A stretch of 64,000 nucleotides of DNA from Parelaphostrongylus tenuis (Eukaryota > Nematoda > Chromadorea > Rhabditida > Metastrongylidae): NCBI GenBank assembly GCA_019055375.1, contig JAHQIW010000487.1:174362-238361 (forward strand). Reading direction: 5' to 3'. Position 1 is the first letter of the stretch. Every line of letters starts with the position of its first letter. A program made the translations under genes and the position numbers. The notes beneath the pieces are model-generated. The model ran no database searches. It saw only the letters and a program-made list of their open reading frames with translations, and had not been told where the DNA came from. Of this stretch, positions 44,583 to 56,074 are shown piece after piece.

Positions 44583-47500
44583 CTCGAAAGACAGAACTGT
44601 TTCCTAGAATTTTGAGTAACCATTCAGTAGTGTAAGTTTCGACGATTCTAAGCTGTGCCTGTTTTTTGAAAAGACCGTTTCACTGCAGTGTAGCATGGCG
44701 CGGCGGTGCTGGGGTGTGGGGGGGGGGGGGGGGGCTGGTTGTGAATTCCATACACCGATCGATCGATCACGTTGGCGCGACTCTCATGAGGAATGCAATT
44801 TTTTTATTCAATTTAAGATTGTTTGTTTACTCTGAAAGAAAGCTAGATAAAACGTATGCCTCTGCTGCTACAAAATTTTCTGTACACCATGCTATGTTTC
44901 TCGTGCTCACAGCGAAGTATAAGCGTGGTGGGTGTGAGACGTAATTTTGCCTCGAATGCTACAGCGTCATTAAAAGGCTTTCTTGAAAAATGAGCACGTG
45001 CATTAGTCCCCCGAGATTTAAGCTTTCCAATAATTAGTAACACTCTCATGAAAAATTTTTGCCCAGCGAAAGGGGTCGGTTCTTCATTTATTTCCGTTCA
45101 AGAGAAAAGAACTATAGATAGGAGATCGATTGATATTTCTTCACTTGCAGTGTGTAATATTAGGTGATTTCAGTACTGTGCCGATTTCATCTTAGAGCAC
45201 CAGCACTCGTCGTCATTACTGTGTCCGATTTGTCTATGCCCAATGAAATCGACTCAGGTTTCTGCGACTCCATGTGACCACTACGCCCATTCAGACTGTC
45301 TTCGCTTACATGTTGAACACACCCGTAAGCAGCTTGGCGAGAAGCTATTCGCCAGAGACTTCAAGATGTGTGCTGATATCGACAAGGTAATGTGGAACTT
45401 TAGTTCACATATCCACACTGTGACGCTAAGTCGTTGCGATTACAGTCGTTGCGATGTCCTATTTGTCGTGTCGTCATAGACGAGGAAATTGATCCGATTT
45501 TACCTTCTTCATCCGATAAGCGAACTCGAAGTTCTAGTTTGAAGGAGTGCGGAAACAGCTCATCACGTCCGTCTTCTCAACAAGATTCCCACGATGATTT
45601 CGATTTCGACTGGGAAAAGTGAGAAACAAATTTGAATTTTGAAGGAAAAAGACTATCCTAGCGTCTTGTTGGGTTTTTTGTTTTATTGCCTAAATAACGA
45701 AACACATTTTGCATTTTTTCCTCCTGTGACAATTGCGATCTCTACATTCCTATATTCTGTTGTCTGTGTCATTTTTAGTTGTGCTGTTGTACCAACTTTA
45801 ACGACGGTTCCATGGTTTTTCTTGAAGTTGTTGAAAATGTCCTGCTAGTTGGGTTTGTAGTTTAACCTAAGACTTGGGTAATTAAACCTTTGCATACTAT
45901 AAAATAACACAACTATAATGATTAAGACTGTTCCTATAAGTAGAATGAAATGTACACCATCAATACCTCAAGTATTAGAGCTAACATTACATAAGCGCTG
46001 AGGAATAGCTGTGAAACATGATGAGGACCAGCCTTCTGAGAGCACTTGACGACAGGAATAAGTTTTTGGGGTGGCGGCTACTCTGAGAAGGGCTAATGGT
46101 CTAATGCGATGAGTGGATGTAATATCGGGCACAACAGCATCAAATACAACCCCAATTAGGGATTACTCTGAGTTACTCAAGAGACTACGATACAAAGTGA
46201 AGAGCAAGAGGTATTCGAAGGTGACCCAATTGGAAATGGGTTAAGTTACGGTCATTTAGATGCATATGTACAAAGGAAGTGGATGACTAGCTGTAGCTCA
46301 GGAACTGTGTAACTGTGTAACTACCTCCGGTGTGTTGTCGCCTTACGCTTATATACGGCGAGAGGCCCAATGCTCTTATCTGATCAAGAACGCTTTCTCG
46401 GGAACGCTTGCTGTTTAAGATCACCTGTAAGCAAATGCTATCTGATCAAGGAAAGTGTCACCGGAAGCGCTTGTTGCCTAAGTGGATATCTGAGCAAACG
46501 CTATCTGATCGAGGAAAGTGTCACCAGAAGCGCTTGTTGCTTAAGTTGATCAATTTCATTTGGAGATGTTATTAGTCGACTTGTCGACACATTCCAATCA
46601 TATTTGCCAGCAGTACATTGTGGCTTCGTGGGAAATGTGACACATTTGCGTTAACGCGCATTGATATTAATGCGTATTTCGAAAACTAGTCTTATCCTTT
46701 CTCGCTCAAGTTCGCGGCTGTAAAAAATTTTTTACTACATAAGAGGAGAGTTTTATAATTTATTGTCGTTCATTTGTAGGTGGCGTCAGCAACAAGCATC
46801 GTTGATGGTAATCTACGAGAGACAAAAAGAAAAGGGTGGCATTATTGATATCGAGAAAGAACGAAAGAAAACCCTTGTCACTGAAGATACGGTAAATGTT
46901 CTATACTTGCAAACGTATACTGAAAATGTTCATCTAAGCTTAGAGGTGGCTCTCATTTTATGCTTTTCTTAGTTCCAAAATCTTTATACTTATGCAGTAA
47001 TTTCAAGGAAGCTTTCATGACAATACTTGAGTTAAGCATCAATACAGACATTGTGAAGATCAATCTTCAACCAAAATCTTGTATATGCAACCTTTAGTTT
47101 TCAAATGGCTCTCTTTCTAAATAAACTAGTGTTAAGTTGAAAATATCTCAAAATCAGTTAATTAGGTGCAAGAACGGAGTATAGGGGTGTTTATTTGTGA
47201 TTTTACAACTTCTTGTATGGTTTAGTATGGAAATCACTGTTTTGATGTTGAGGTAGTGGTGCTCAGTGGAGAGTTAGATGGTATGACAATGGAGCCGTCT
47301 GTTTCGGGTGCAAGTACATCATTTGATAACAGCTCCTCTAGAGGAATAAATGCAGAGTGGGTTGATTACATCTTTGTTTTCAAGTCTCAGAACTCAGCAG
47401 TGTTGTGTAGAAGTTTATTCTACGATGCGATTAATTTTTTATATACTAGAGTTGGTTTCTAATTTGATCTCTACATAATGTTCCACTTGAATTTCTGAAT

Positions 47501-48946
47501 AGGGATCGCCATTATCTGAAGACGTCTCTGCCACTCACCTTTATGATTACATGTGAAAAGTTTAAGTTAATTAATGGACATATAATAAGCAAAACTTCAA
47601 ACAACTTTCGACTAAAGTCTACATTTTACTGTTCATCATGGCAAATACGTAACTTAGCCATAGGGCCAGCGCAACCGAATGACTAGATGCCCTGCAATAT
47701 ACAATTTACAAGTCATTGGTTGGATACCATATTTTGAGAGGTTTTTTTCGCTTATGCGGGAACGAATGAAAAAAACGGTCCCTTACGCTGGACAAGAACT
47801 TTTTGAAAGAGCATTAGCAATGATTCGAAAGCTTAGATCTTTGGCTACTGCGCTACATAGCCGTTTCTTGAAAAAATCATTTCAATAACGTTGTAGCATT
47901 CAGAATAAGATTATGTTTCTCACGCACTTCCTGCTTATTTTCCTTTCGCTTATATTCTGCTGGACAAAATTCTTCTCTTAGGCCACTGGTAATCTTTCGA
48001 CAGCTCAAGTCTAGAAGAATTCAAAAATGTGTTTGCTTTTTGGAAGAGCTTCTTCAACAACGCTATAGCAGAAAGAGTATATTTGTGTTCCACACACGCG
48101 TTTATCTCTCAGGACAGAGCTTTTCCTTTAGACTTCAGTAGCCATTCGATAGCATAAGTTTCCACGATTCCAATGCTGTGCTTGTTTTCTAGAAAGACCG
48201 TTTTATCCGCAGTGTACCAGGGAAAATAAATTGATTAACGAACGCAGGAGTTTGTTTTTGGCCACTTGACGGGCTGAAAGTTGAGGGGGAGGGGGGAGCG
48301 GAAGGGCCGCCTATGATTTCAACACGGCAGTCGATACATGGTGCCTAGGTGGATCACTTGTGAAGTGCGATTTTTGTTATTGACTAGGGAGTTTTCTCCA
48401 CTTCCAAAGGAACTCCGAATGAAACTGTGATACTATGAGATTTCCTCCACATGTTCCTATGCTTTTCGAGCTTTCAGCGATTTTTACGTGCGATAGAAGA
48501 AGATATCCGTCCAGCCAATGGGGTCGTTTTTTCATTTATCTCCAGATAACCGAAAAGAGCTTTTAAATTAATTAAGCGCGTAATGTTCCATTCGGATCGC
48601 GTGAGTAATCTTTTTAGTCTGAATTTGAAAGTCGGTTAATTATACCGTTCCACATATATACATATAACCGAAGCTAGCAATGAACATCACACTACGATAA
48701 TATGAGGAGTAAGAAGTTATAGTGACAACAACAATGTGTCTTGTGTACTGACTTGAGATATGTAAAGTATAATTGACAAGATCCTGTAACAAATAGAACT
48801 AAATAAGATTGGTAAGGAGTAAGTGGGAGCGCAACAAGAAGAGCAAAAATGCATTTGCAATGGATTAGTGATCTCTACACGTTGCCTTGTATTGAGCACT
48901 ACCTGTTACATATGTATATGTACGTGCATGTGCATGTACATACACG

Positions 48947-48990
<44 letters not shown>

Positions 48991-50539
48991 TAAATATATA
49001 TTTGAGTTTCTTTCGGTTATTAGGTGACAAGATGAGGAAAGATTCGTCTCGGTGTACAAGATCCACTTACTAGTTCTGTGGTGCTTGTGTCATGAATTCA
49101 TAAGCCGAGATTGGATGCAGCTAGATACTATAGATCTCATGTTCAGCTATAATCACGTCAATCAGAGCGTGGCAAGGAAAATAAATAAATGTGAATAAAT
49201 GTATATAAATGATCCGGTAAGGATAAATTTAACGACAAAGCTCATGAAATAGAAAGAGATCGAAACCGAAATAATTACCCTATTTTTTTTCTCGAAGGGT
49301 GATGAAAGACTGCGTACTCCAAGTGCTATGTAATGTCTGATCAAAATTAGAAAAAACATCGAGCATTTGAATGGACTATGTTGAACCAAGTGGTAAAGGA
49401 TTATGGCAACATAAAATAGTACGAATAACATCGAACATATTATACCGTTCGTTTCGAGTGTTCTCTCAAAACCACGCTAGAATTTCAATGTATCTCATCA
49501 TTGTTATCTGAGCCAATTTGTCATGTGAGATATATCGAAATTTGAGCGTGGTCTTAAGAAAACACTGAAAACGAAGGGTGTAACGTCGAATATTATGTGA
49601 AAAATTTAAAAAATTACACAGGGTATGATGTGAGACGCAGAATGTTCAACTCTCAATTAGAAAGCGATTGTTATGTGATTTGGTATCAATGTTGTTTATG
49701 GTGTACCTACATATCGTAGAAATAAAGAAATCGAGAAATGTGACTTTACTAACAAGAAGATATGCCAAATACTGATAGCAATATGGTTGAGTGATTGACA
49801 GACTTATACTTAGTAAACAGTACACGCATACAGGAAATTGAGTCGAGTAAGTTCACATCGTCGTTAAAAAGTCGAAAAAGGCTCTCAAATTGCTGCAGAG
49901 AAATGTCGATTTAGCACGTCAAAACCACTGTATATACCTAGATTTTATATATCAAATTATATATACATGTGTACACATGTGTATACGTACACATACATGT
50001 ATATTATGCATGCATATATATGTATATGTATATGTACATACATGTATATATAGTTTAGAAAAAAGCGGAATATGTTATAGGCACCAATATCTTGAATGAT
50101 TTCATTTTCCATTTTCAGTGTCTCGGTAGTGGACTCCTCAACAAGTCTTTTGGATTCAGTACCAACTGAACTCCATTCAAATAAAGTGAGAAGTGGGAAT
50201 TCTTCCAATCGTGATGGAAACAGAGTCAGGAGATTTCATGGTGTAGACGGTGGTCATAATAGGAAGGAACACCGAGGAGGCCACAGAGCAGTATTTGCGA
50301 GATATGGCAAGAAGAACGTGGGTACAATGCCAGATGCTTCAGTTGTAAAATTAGATTCCACTAAGACAGTAATTGATGAGCCTCGTCATTCAAACAGTGT
50401 TCATCGTTTTGATAGCAGTTTTGTATCTGGTGCAAGAAGAGGACACCGAGGTTCTTACCACCATCAAAGTCTCATGAACTGGAAAGAGGCTAGGAATAAA
50501 CCAAAATTGGCTGCCGAACCCCGTGATGCTCATGACTAG
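40655..50539 (+). CDS. RNF25: RNF25-like RWD and RING E3 ubiquitin ligase
   Basis: RING-type E3 ubiquitin ligase of the RNF25/AO7 family. Nine exons: 40655-40693, 40926-40993, 42377-42479, 43630-43767, 45174-45386, 45446-45618, 46780-46891, 47226-47356, 50119-50539; 1398 nt, about 465 residues (human 459). The RWD domain covers residues about 14-116 ([17 protein letters not shown]...[15 protein letters not shown]). The C3H2C3 RING covers about 133-195: CPIC, then [10 protein letters not shown], then CPIC. Then comes [15 protein letters not shown], matching the GGIIDLE block of vertebrate RNF25, and a basic Arg/Gly/Ser/His-rich tail, including [11 protein letters not shown]. Intron 3 uses a GC donor. 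The exon 8 start (47226) is the least certain boundary. Introns 2, 3, 4 and 8 are full of mobile elements. No disabling change is visible. Confidence 0.92.
41038..42255. mobile_element. Nested small elements filling RNF25 intron 2
   Basis: The outer ends gcccttttgcgaacggcgag (41037) and its counterpart gttgccgttcgcaaagggtt (42235) are inverted repeats. Inside, an inner pair is inverted too: ccttttcgggaccataggcc...ccgtctctaacc at 41190-41280 and ggttagagacgcagacg...gtcccgaaagggttag at 41824-41880. One element therefore sits inside or next to another. An FB-like arm fragment lies at 41095-41150. The intron is 40994-42376. Confidence 0.55.
42515..43550. mobile_element. Foldback element (FB family), RNF25 intron 3
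   Basis: The left end (cagtaaatgaaaaaccgatc, then catttcgctggacgaggac) and the right end (gtagaagtggtcgaatattc then attcgtcgccg) are inverted. The centre holds gggatggggcagggaggggc followed by gatcatcgatcgatgg. It takes up nearly all of the 1150-bp intron 42480-43629. Confidence 0.75.
43985..44227. repeat. TATA/TACATG microsatellite inside FB element
   Basis: (TA)n grading into tatata-catgta-tacgca units. The long Tyr/Ile/His frames on both strands here are artefacts. It ends at the tail of the SINE-A copy, as at 58893 and 58975. Confidence 0.95.
44229..44531 (-). mobile_element. SINE-A copy nested in FB element
   Basis: Well-preserved 303-bp copy on the minus strand: the start gagcgcatgtggcgcagtgg (complement at 44512-44531), a B box with ggtccaatct instead of ggttcgatct, and the tail ggataaagctctcggcgttg on the plus strand. 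It is flanked by AT microsatellite on both sides. Confidence 0.92.
45867..45888 (-). ncRNA. SL1 spliced-leader-like 22-mer
   Basis: Minus-strand sequence identical to nematode SL1 at 20 of 22 positions: the first 16 nt (GGTTTAATTACCCAAG) are exact, then TCTTAG instead of TTTGAG. It is directly followed by GT and then TAAAC, similar to the GTAAAC that follows SL1 in SL RNA. I see no Sm site (AATTTTGG) downstream, so it is probably an SL RNA pseudogene or the leader of a retroposed trans-spliced mRNA. It lies in RNF25 intron 6, antisense. Confidence 0.55.
46376..46560 (+). repeat. Three tandem repeats of about 63 bp, RNF25 intron 6
   Basis: Units share tatctgatcaaggaaagtgt, caccggaagcgcttgttg and taagtggat/taagttgat. 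The first unit is the most diverged (cttatctgatcaagaacgct). It lies downstream of the SL1-like sequence in the same intron. No coding frame is kept through all three units. Confidence 0.75.
47745..48545. mobile_element. Foldback element (FB family), RNF25 intron 8
   Basis: Left end gggaacgaatgaaaaaaacg with cccttacgctggacaagaac, right end gtccagccaatggggtcgtt with tttcatttatctcc. The G-rich centre (gaggggggagcggaagggcc) is near 48290. The intron (47357-50118) also holds microsatellites at 48905-49000 and 49940-50055. Confidence 0.75.
48905..49000. repeat. AT-rich microsatellite
   Basis: Alternating tatgta/catgtg units leading into about 15 TA dinucleotides; not flanked by a SINE here. A similar block is at 49940-50055 (acatgtgtacacatgtgtat-type units). 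Confidence 0.9.
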
Positions 50540-51409
50540 GGTTATCCTTGTTTGAGTCAATTTTGCTACTGTGATACTTTGCCCAGAAGTTTCAATGACT
50601 TTTGTGATAGCCTGTACCTATTATACTTGATTAGTGTTTGTATTTTGCAATGTTTATTTATAATCTGCAATAGTAAAGATAATGTCTCCGATAACCTCTT
50701 CATTTCATGTCAAGAATACTGACCTCAAGCAATACTTAGTTGCAAATTGTCTAGATATTTTACTATTGGCAATAGAATCACATATTAGTCAGACAAGTTG
50801 CACTGATGGTGAGTTATTGTACTGTGTGGAGCCGAATATGCTTGACAGACGGTCTTAGTTCATATTTTTCTTATATATATCCAAAGACTAGTTTAATGCC
50901 AATATCTAACCTATAAAGTTCCTCGTGAACATCATATAGGCCTAGCTAACCTGGACTCAACGACAGCTTTGTGTGAATAGCATAGTATGATAGAATAACA
51001 TACAATTAGTAGTTCTCATGTCTTACTTCTTGCCATCCAAACATCTCTTTGTGAACGACGATTCGACTATTCAAAAAATCTTTATACAACGTAATCTGTA
51101 TTTTCGTGATAACATAAATGTTATATTCACGTAGTTAAATACTTAATCCGTCTTCACAAGTAGCGCAAATCTTCAATACGTCTCTACTCTTCCTTACGCA
51201 ATTTACGTTCATTATGAGAGTCTACTGCCAACATGGTGACGTTGACGAAGCGCATTCCATCATGATTCAGGAACGTTACCATCGCTATAAGTGTGAAAAT
51301 GTCTCTGCTCATCGTTTAAATAGTTTCCCGGTGGAACGTTTGAATCATATTGAAATCCAATCCACCGTGCTTCTCGTCCATTTTTCATCTGCTGTTTCAA
51401 AATTCAGTT

Positions 51410-51870
51410 TGTTCACCTTCCTGCTGTGGAATTTTTTTTATCAACTGAATTTTCCTCTGACTTAAACTGATTGAATCCCTTACACTTCAGTGGGCTTCTG
51501 CTTCACTGGTATCTGTGAGAACATGACGATATCGTCAATAAAACGAAGACTTGACACCAATTTGACAACAATACGCATGCCTTTCTGACTTCAAAGAACT
51601 CATGTCGCTATCCACGGCATCGTGGTATGTGAACAATTATGACGAAAAGGTATCGCCACGTCGGACCGCATTGTTTATGGACATGGTGAAAAGATCAATA
51701 GAGAAGCTGTACGAGTTACAATAGCAGTCAGCTGGAGTTCTAATATAGACGAATTGACCACGTCATTGATATACGTTTGTGAAATTGCAGTCCGCTTCGA
51801 TTCTCGTGCGCTTTTACATAGTCGGCAAAGTTCATCATAATTTCACTCCGATTTTTTTTTATATCAAATC
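51410..51870 (-). pseudogene. LINE reverse-transcriptase fragment, RTE-like
   Basis: Minus-strand frames with stops read, in order, an MNFADYVKAHENRS-like piece, NNAVRRGDTF (compare RGVRQGDT of RTE elements) and LRFIDDIVMFS (51515-51550; the catalytic xxDD motif), then KIQLIKK-type residues. It is shorter and more decayed than the copy at 21463-24105. Confidence 0.55.
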
Positions 51871-51894
51871 TTACGCTTGAAGCATAGTGATTCT

Positions 51895-52082
51895 AGATGC
51901 CTCGCAATATACATGTGGTCACCAGCTCGATCTCGTGACTCGGCGTACGAGGTGGTCCATCCATTTGAAACGGGAAAATTATTAGAATTGTCTTAAAGGG
52001 GCGGTAGACCATCGCAAGTTATTATATAGGCCAATTATGCATACAGGGCTCGTCTGTCAGGGATTGATCAACACCAAGAGGA
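51895..52082 (+). mobile_element. SINE-A, strongly decayed
   Basis: Traces in order: caccagctcgatctcgtgac (B-box side), ccatccatttgaaacgg, ggcggtagaccatcgcaagt, tataggccaattatgcat, and the tail cagggattgatcaacaccaa. The segment between the last two is deleted. Confidence 0.65.
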
Positions 52083-54613
52083 CTACTTTTTCTCACTGTC
52101 ACAGGGAATTCATGAATAGTGTAGGTTTCCCACATAATTAGTGGAAGAACTCGAGAACGACTGTTATTTCTTATGCTATGCTGTTCTTTGATAACTGCCC
52201 AGATTAATGCAACAAAGCGAAGACAATGTGATGAGCAAAAAATAGCAGCTTTTGCAGGGCCAACTGTCCATGTGCTCGCCTACAGTCGAGTGATTGGAAG
52301 AACATATTAGTGAGACAATATGCAATTGTGTTCACAGGTGACAACCCAACATCGACACTTGTTTATCTCCACACTGACTCATCTGTGATTCACGACCACC
52401 GCGTACAATCTATTCATCGTTATACAAAAAAAAGTTTGTCATAAATTCTTAACGAGTGGTCACCCAAACGCTATCCCGAAAACGAGCCACCATTTTCAAT
52501 CATAGCACTCTGCCGATCGTTCTTACCACGCGCGTGCAGCTATGACCTTTGGTATACGATCAAATCCCAGCAAATTTGCGGTAGAAACCGCTCAAGCACT
52601 TGCTGTTCATTATGCTTTTACGAATTGTCCTCAATGATTTCAAAATCGACTTTCAACTTCAGCATTACCAGTCAATCACATATTCTTTGCCGATGAAGCA
52701 AATAGCGCGAAATTGATGTAAGTTTACTCCACTGACATTTAGATGCTTTCTTCAGAGCGGATGATTCGAGTTGATGTCTACAGTCGACCTCTCTGAAGGA
52801 GTAGAAGAGTCGAAACTTTAGCGTAATTGGTTTACTTTTGTCAACTTCGTGCTAATCGCTAAATCAACGAAGAGTATGTCCTTGATAAGCCGACATGACG
52901 TTACGAATACCCGTTTTTGATCGTTGATGACTAACGTTTCGTCGATGCTGCCTTCTTCAGAGTTGTTTTCATCCTGTTAGCTTTATAGTTGTATATTTCT
53001 CATCACTATCACACAAGTTTTGTCTGTAACCGCGAAATGATTGAATAGGCGTTATTCATCTATATTATTCATTTTTTCCCTTTATATTTCTAATTTCTCA
53101 TCGAGCTTTGGTTTAAATAAGGAAAGCTAACCAGGCTGCGGGTGATAAATAGCTAATGGTTTTTTCTATGCTATAGCTGAAGAAGGTGATGGGCCAGCGA
53201 AGGATAGCTGTTGTAGACTGTGCTGCAATCCACAAGATTTTTGGGAGCAAGTGGTCACTTAAGTGTCCAATGAGATCGCTTCTTCCACATTCATCCATTT
53301 TCTACCTAAACTATTCTATACTCAAAAAGCAACTTCTATCCACAGGAAAATGGTGAGATCGTAGGCTCGTCGCTTCTCATCTCAGTGAGGGATGGTGCAC
53401 AGTATTTGTTGTTTGCTTAGTTATTCAGCATCTCGAGACCTTTTCCATGAGCCTACACAGAAAAAAATTTTCTAAATATTGTCCAGAAAACATCACTACG
53501 TTTGTATCTGATGGATGATGACGACGATGGCGATGTAGCATGGCCAAGGCACAAGCCAAACCTACTCCACTTCTGCTTAATTGCTTCAATGCATCATCAT
53601 CGCACTTCTATTTAGATGTTTTGTAGATGAAAATGTGTCTCCACAATATGCGTAGTGTTTATATTGGTTCACTTTTTTTTCTGCTATAACGTGAGCACCA
53701 TGGAAAACCGATATGCCATGATTGAAAAATCGGTACTTTTGGCAAAGTTTTCATACTAAATGGCTAATCATAACCACTCATCGTTGTTTTTCTGCGTGAC
53801 TCGGCACTACTTAGATCACATCTTGCAAACCTGGCATTTTTTTTATTCTATTCGCTTTTTCACGTCACCCATGCATGAACATTTTTGGGTATATGTGTAG
53901 ATTCGGCTGCTGATTGAGGCGCCTCGTCTTGTTTATGGGCGTCATTGAATGATACTCGATTGGTTCATTCTTGTAATGTGTGCTGGATGTGCTAGACCGT
54001 TTACAGAATCTCACCACCGAGAGTAGCAAGTCCTAGCAGGTTTTAAGCACCTTCTTCCAAAGAACTGTTATAAGTTTCTTAACTCTTGAAGGATGAGAGG
54101 AACCCTGTAGCGACATTGTGCGTTTTGTTTGATTACGACTTTAATGCTGCGCATTATAAGTGAAACAAATATATGGCTAATACAACGGCCCCCCAAAGCT
54201 TTAGGATTCGAGAAGCTGGCAGAAATTTGAGATATATTGGGAAAAATTTACTTTAGAGTATTTTTTTCGCTTGTGTAGAGTAATATCTTCATGTTATAAT
54301 ATGTTTTCTAATTCTTTTCTTCTCTCTATAGATTTTGAATAGAGTCACGAAGCAAATCTTCTAAAGTTGTTAAATTTCTTGTTGAGAACAACCAGTTTCG
54401 TATATGCCATTCCATCCCTAGTATTTCTGCCTTAAAGTCTGTCTCAAAGACCTTACGTAAAGAGCAAATTGCTCTTCTTGCAGTGTGTTTTTGTTAGTCT
54501 CACTCTATGATTAGCCTCTTATTTCGATCACTACGATCCGGATACGACATCACACACATTCACACTCTATTGTATTCTCAGCGTAAAAATCGTTCTTCGG
54601 CAGACTTACAATG

Positions 54614-54861
54614 AACCTGAATAAAAAAACAAATAAAGTATCCCAATTGCACGCGGTGCACATCTTCTTTTGGTGGGAAACGTCCACCTCGAGAACAAAC
54701 ACGTACTTTTTCATAAGCATCGTCTGTTTACAAAAACAGCTTCACCTCATGTCATCAAGCGAGCGGCGAAAGGTCGTAGTAGTACGTCCGGCACGCGAGC
54801 GGTTTTATCGGTGTCGTTGAAAAATAGCGATGCGATTGACGAGAATAATCGTTTTCTGTAA
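54614..54861 (+). other. Unassigned coding-like open frame
   Basis: From about 54640 to the stop at 54861 one frame reads HLLLVGNVHLENKHVLFHKH, RLFTKTASPHVIKRAAKGRS, then STSGTRAVLSVSLKNSDAID. GC content and codon use look more like the supported exons than the surroundings. There is no upstream in-frame ATG and only a poor acceptor, so it could be a last exon or a relic. I do not recognise the protein. Confidence 0.25.
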
Positions 54862-55028
54862 TCAGTAGTGAGGTGAAAGTTTGATATACGAATGTTTTAG
54901 TGGTTTTTGAACGATGATACAGGCAAGTAAAAAAGCGACATATGCGTGACGCTGCGTATCAGATAGTGCCCATATCGGGAGAAAATGTGGCGTCACTCTT
55001 CTATCTTAATCTTCGTATCGCTCTGCGT

Positions 55029-55322
55029 GGTGCGCGTGGTGACGCAATGGTTAGAGGAGCCCTGCGGCATATATGTGGGCTATGGTTCGATCCCGCGCTG
55101 AAAGATCACTAAGCCGTGTATCCCTTTACTGTCGACAAATCGCTATCACACGTGTCTGGGAGGTAGCAGCTTTGACTGGATATATCGCCAAGCCACCGCG
55201 AGTCATTATAAAGGCCAGAAACGTATAACCACCCCAAACAATACTTGATGAAGTCGAATGCATGGCTTATTGCTAAGGAATTGATCAACGCCAAAAACTT
55301 TATCGTTGTGCTATCCCTTATG
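55029..55322 (+). mobile_element. SINE-A copy
   Basis: tRNA-like head gtggtgacgcaatggttaga, B box atggttcgatcccgcgct, then agccaccgcgagtcattata and the tail tcgaatgcatggcttattgc, ggaattgatcaacgcc. Moderately diverged. Confidence 0.85.
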
Positions 55323-55719
55323 ATTTGTCTTTGCATTGACAGTTAACCTAAGGACGAACTCTGAAGTGGGGTTTTGTCTTGAACAGAATGCTTTCTTATG
55401 ATCTAAGTTTTCTCAGAACAGCGCTATACCGATTATTCACCTAGGACATATTTCAGAAGGAAAACAATACTTGCAGTTGTTTAATCCTTCAGTGTTAGCT
55501 TGTAAACATGTACTACAACTAATAGAGAAGAGCGATTTCCCGTACTCGAAGCTGCTAGAAAATACAGATAACTTGTATTTTTTTACTTGAATATTTTGAG
55601 ACTAAAACCGAGTCTCACCTAAAGCCACAGATTCTATTTCTAACTTGATAAAAGACCGACACAATTGACTCATTGGAACCCAAACGCGGTTTTTCGCGTT
55701 TTCATATTCACCTAACCAG

Positions 55720-55940
55720 TTAATTGCAAATATCAATGTTTGCCTCTGCACTAATCGTCGTAATCCGATCTGAATCATAAACGAACAAGTAGATGTGCAG
55801 CGAGAGGCTCAATCGTTCAGCTTTGCACGGCTGACTAATCCACTCTAGCAATAACCAGTTGGCAGTTAGCCGATTGAGTTGGTAAAGGAAAGGCTGCAAT
55901 AACAACTTCACATTGCACGTCCTCAGGACATCGTCTCCAG
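55720..55940 (-). other. Candidate exon, minus strand
   Basis: After a ttttcccag acceptor (55941-55949) the minus strand is open for 73 codons: GDDVLRTCNVKLLLQPFLY, QLNRLTANWLLLEWISQPCK, then AERLSLSLHIYLFVYDSDRI. Composition is protein-like with hydrophobic stretches. No good donor precedes the stop, so it could be a terminal exon. Family unknown; it conflicts with the neighbouring plus-strand candidate if both were real. Confidence 0.25.
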
Positions 55941-56074
55941 CTGGGAAAAGAAAATGAAGAACATGATAAATGAAACAGAATAGATGTCATCAAAAGAATC
56001 CTGCACTAAACAGAATCAATTTATGAATACTTAAACGATGATGCTTCATTGGCCAGTCACCATTGATTTTTCAG

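Larger units (their letters stand above)
43825..45105. mobile_element. Foldback element (FB family) carrying a SINE-A, RNF25 intron 4
   Basis: Left end ccggtgagaaatgaataagt, right end agcgaaaggggtcggttctt plus catttatttccg. The left arm is interrupted at 43985 by AT microsatellite, a SINE-A copy and a second AT run up to 44582; the arm then resumes. The centre holds 17 G residues around 44718-44734 and gatcgatcgatcac. Confidence 0.75.
50540..54600. other. Gene-poor region after RNF25
   Basis: The first few hundred bases should be the RNF25 3' UTR. Beyond that I support only a LINE relic (51410-51870, minus), a decayed SINE-A (51895-52082) and a cttcttcagag motif at about 52955 resembling the end of the Penelope-like relic. 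A 61-codon minus-strand frame at 53113-53298 starts with ATG but has no other support. Confidence 0.4.

Noticed and set aside
46164..46186. SL2-like sequence ending agttactcaag
   Set aside because: Only the last 11 bases match SL2 well (16 of 22 overall), and no GT follows; a chance 11-mer is not rare enough.
53113..53298. 61-codon minus-strand frame starting with ATG and ending in hydrophobic residues
   Set aside because: No acceptor or donor that would connect it to other exons and no recognisable family.
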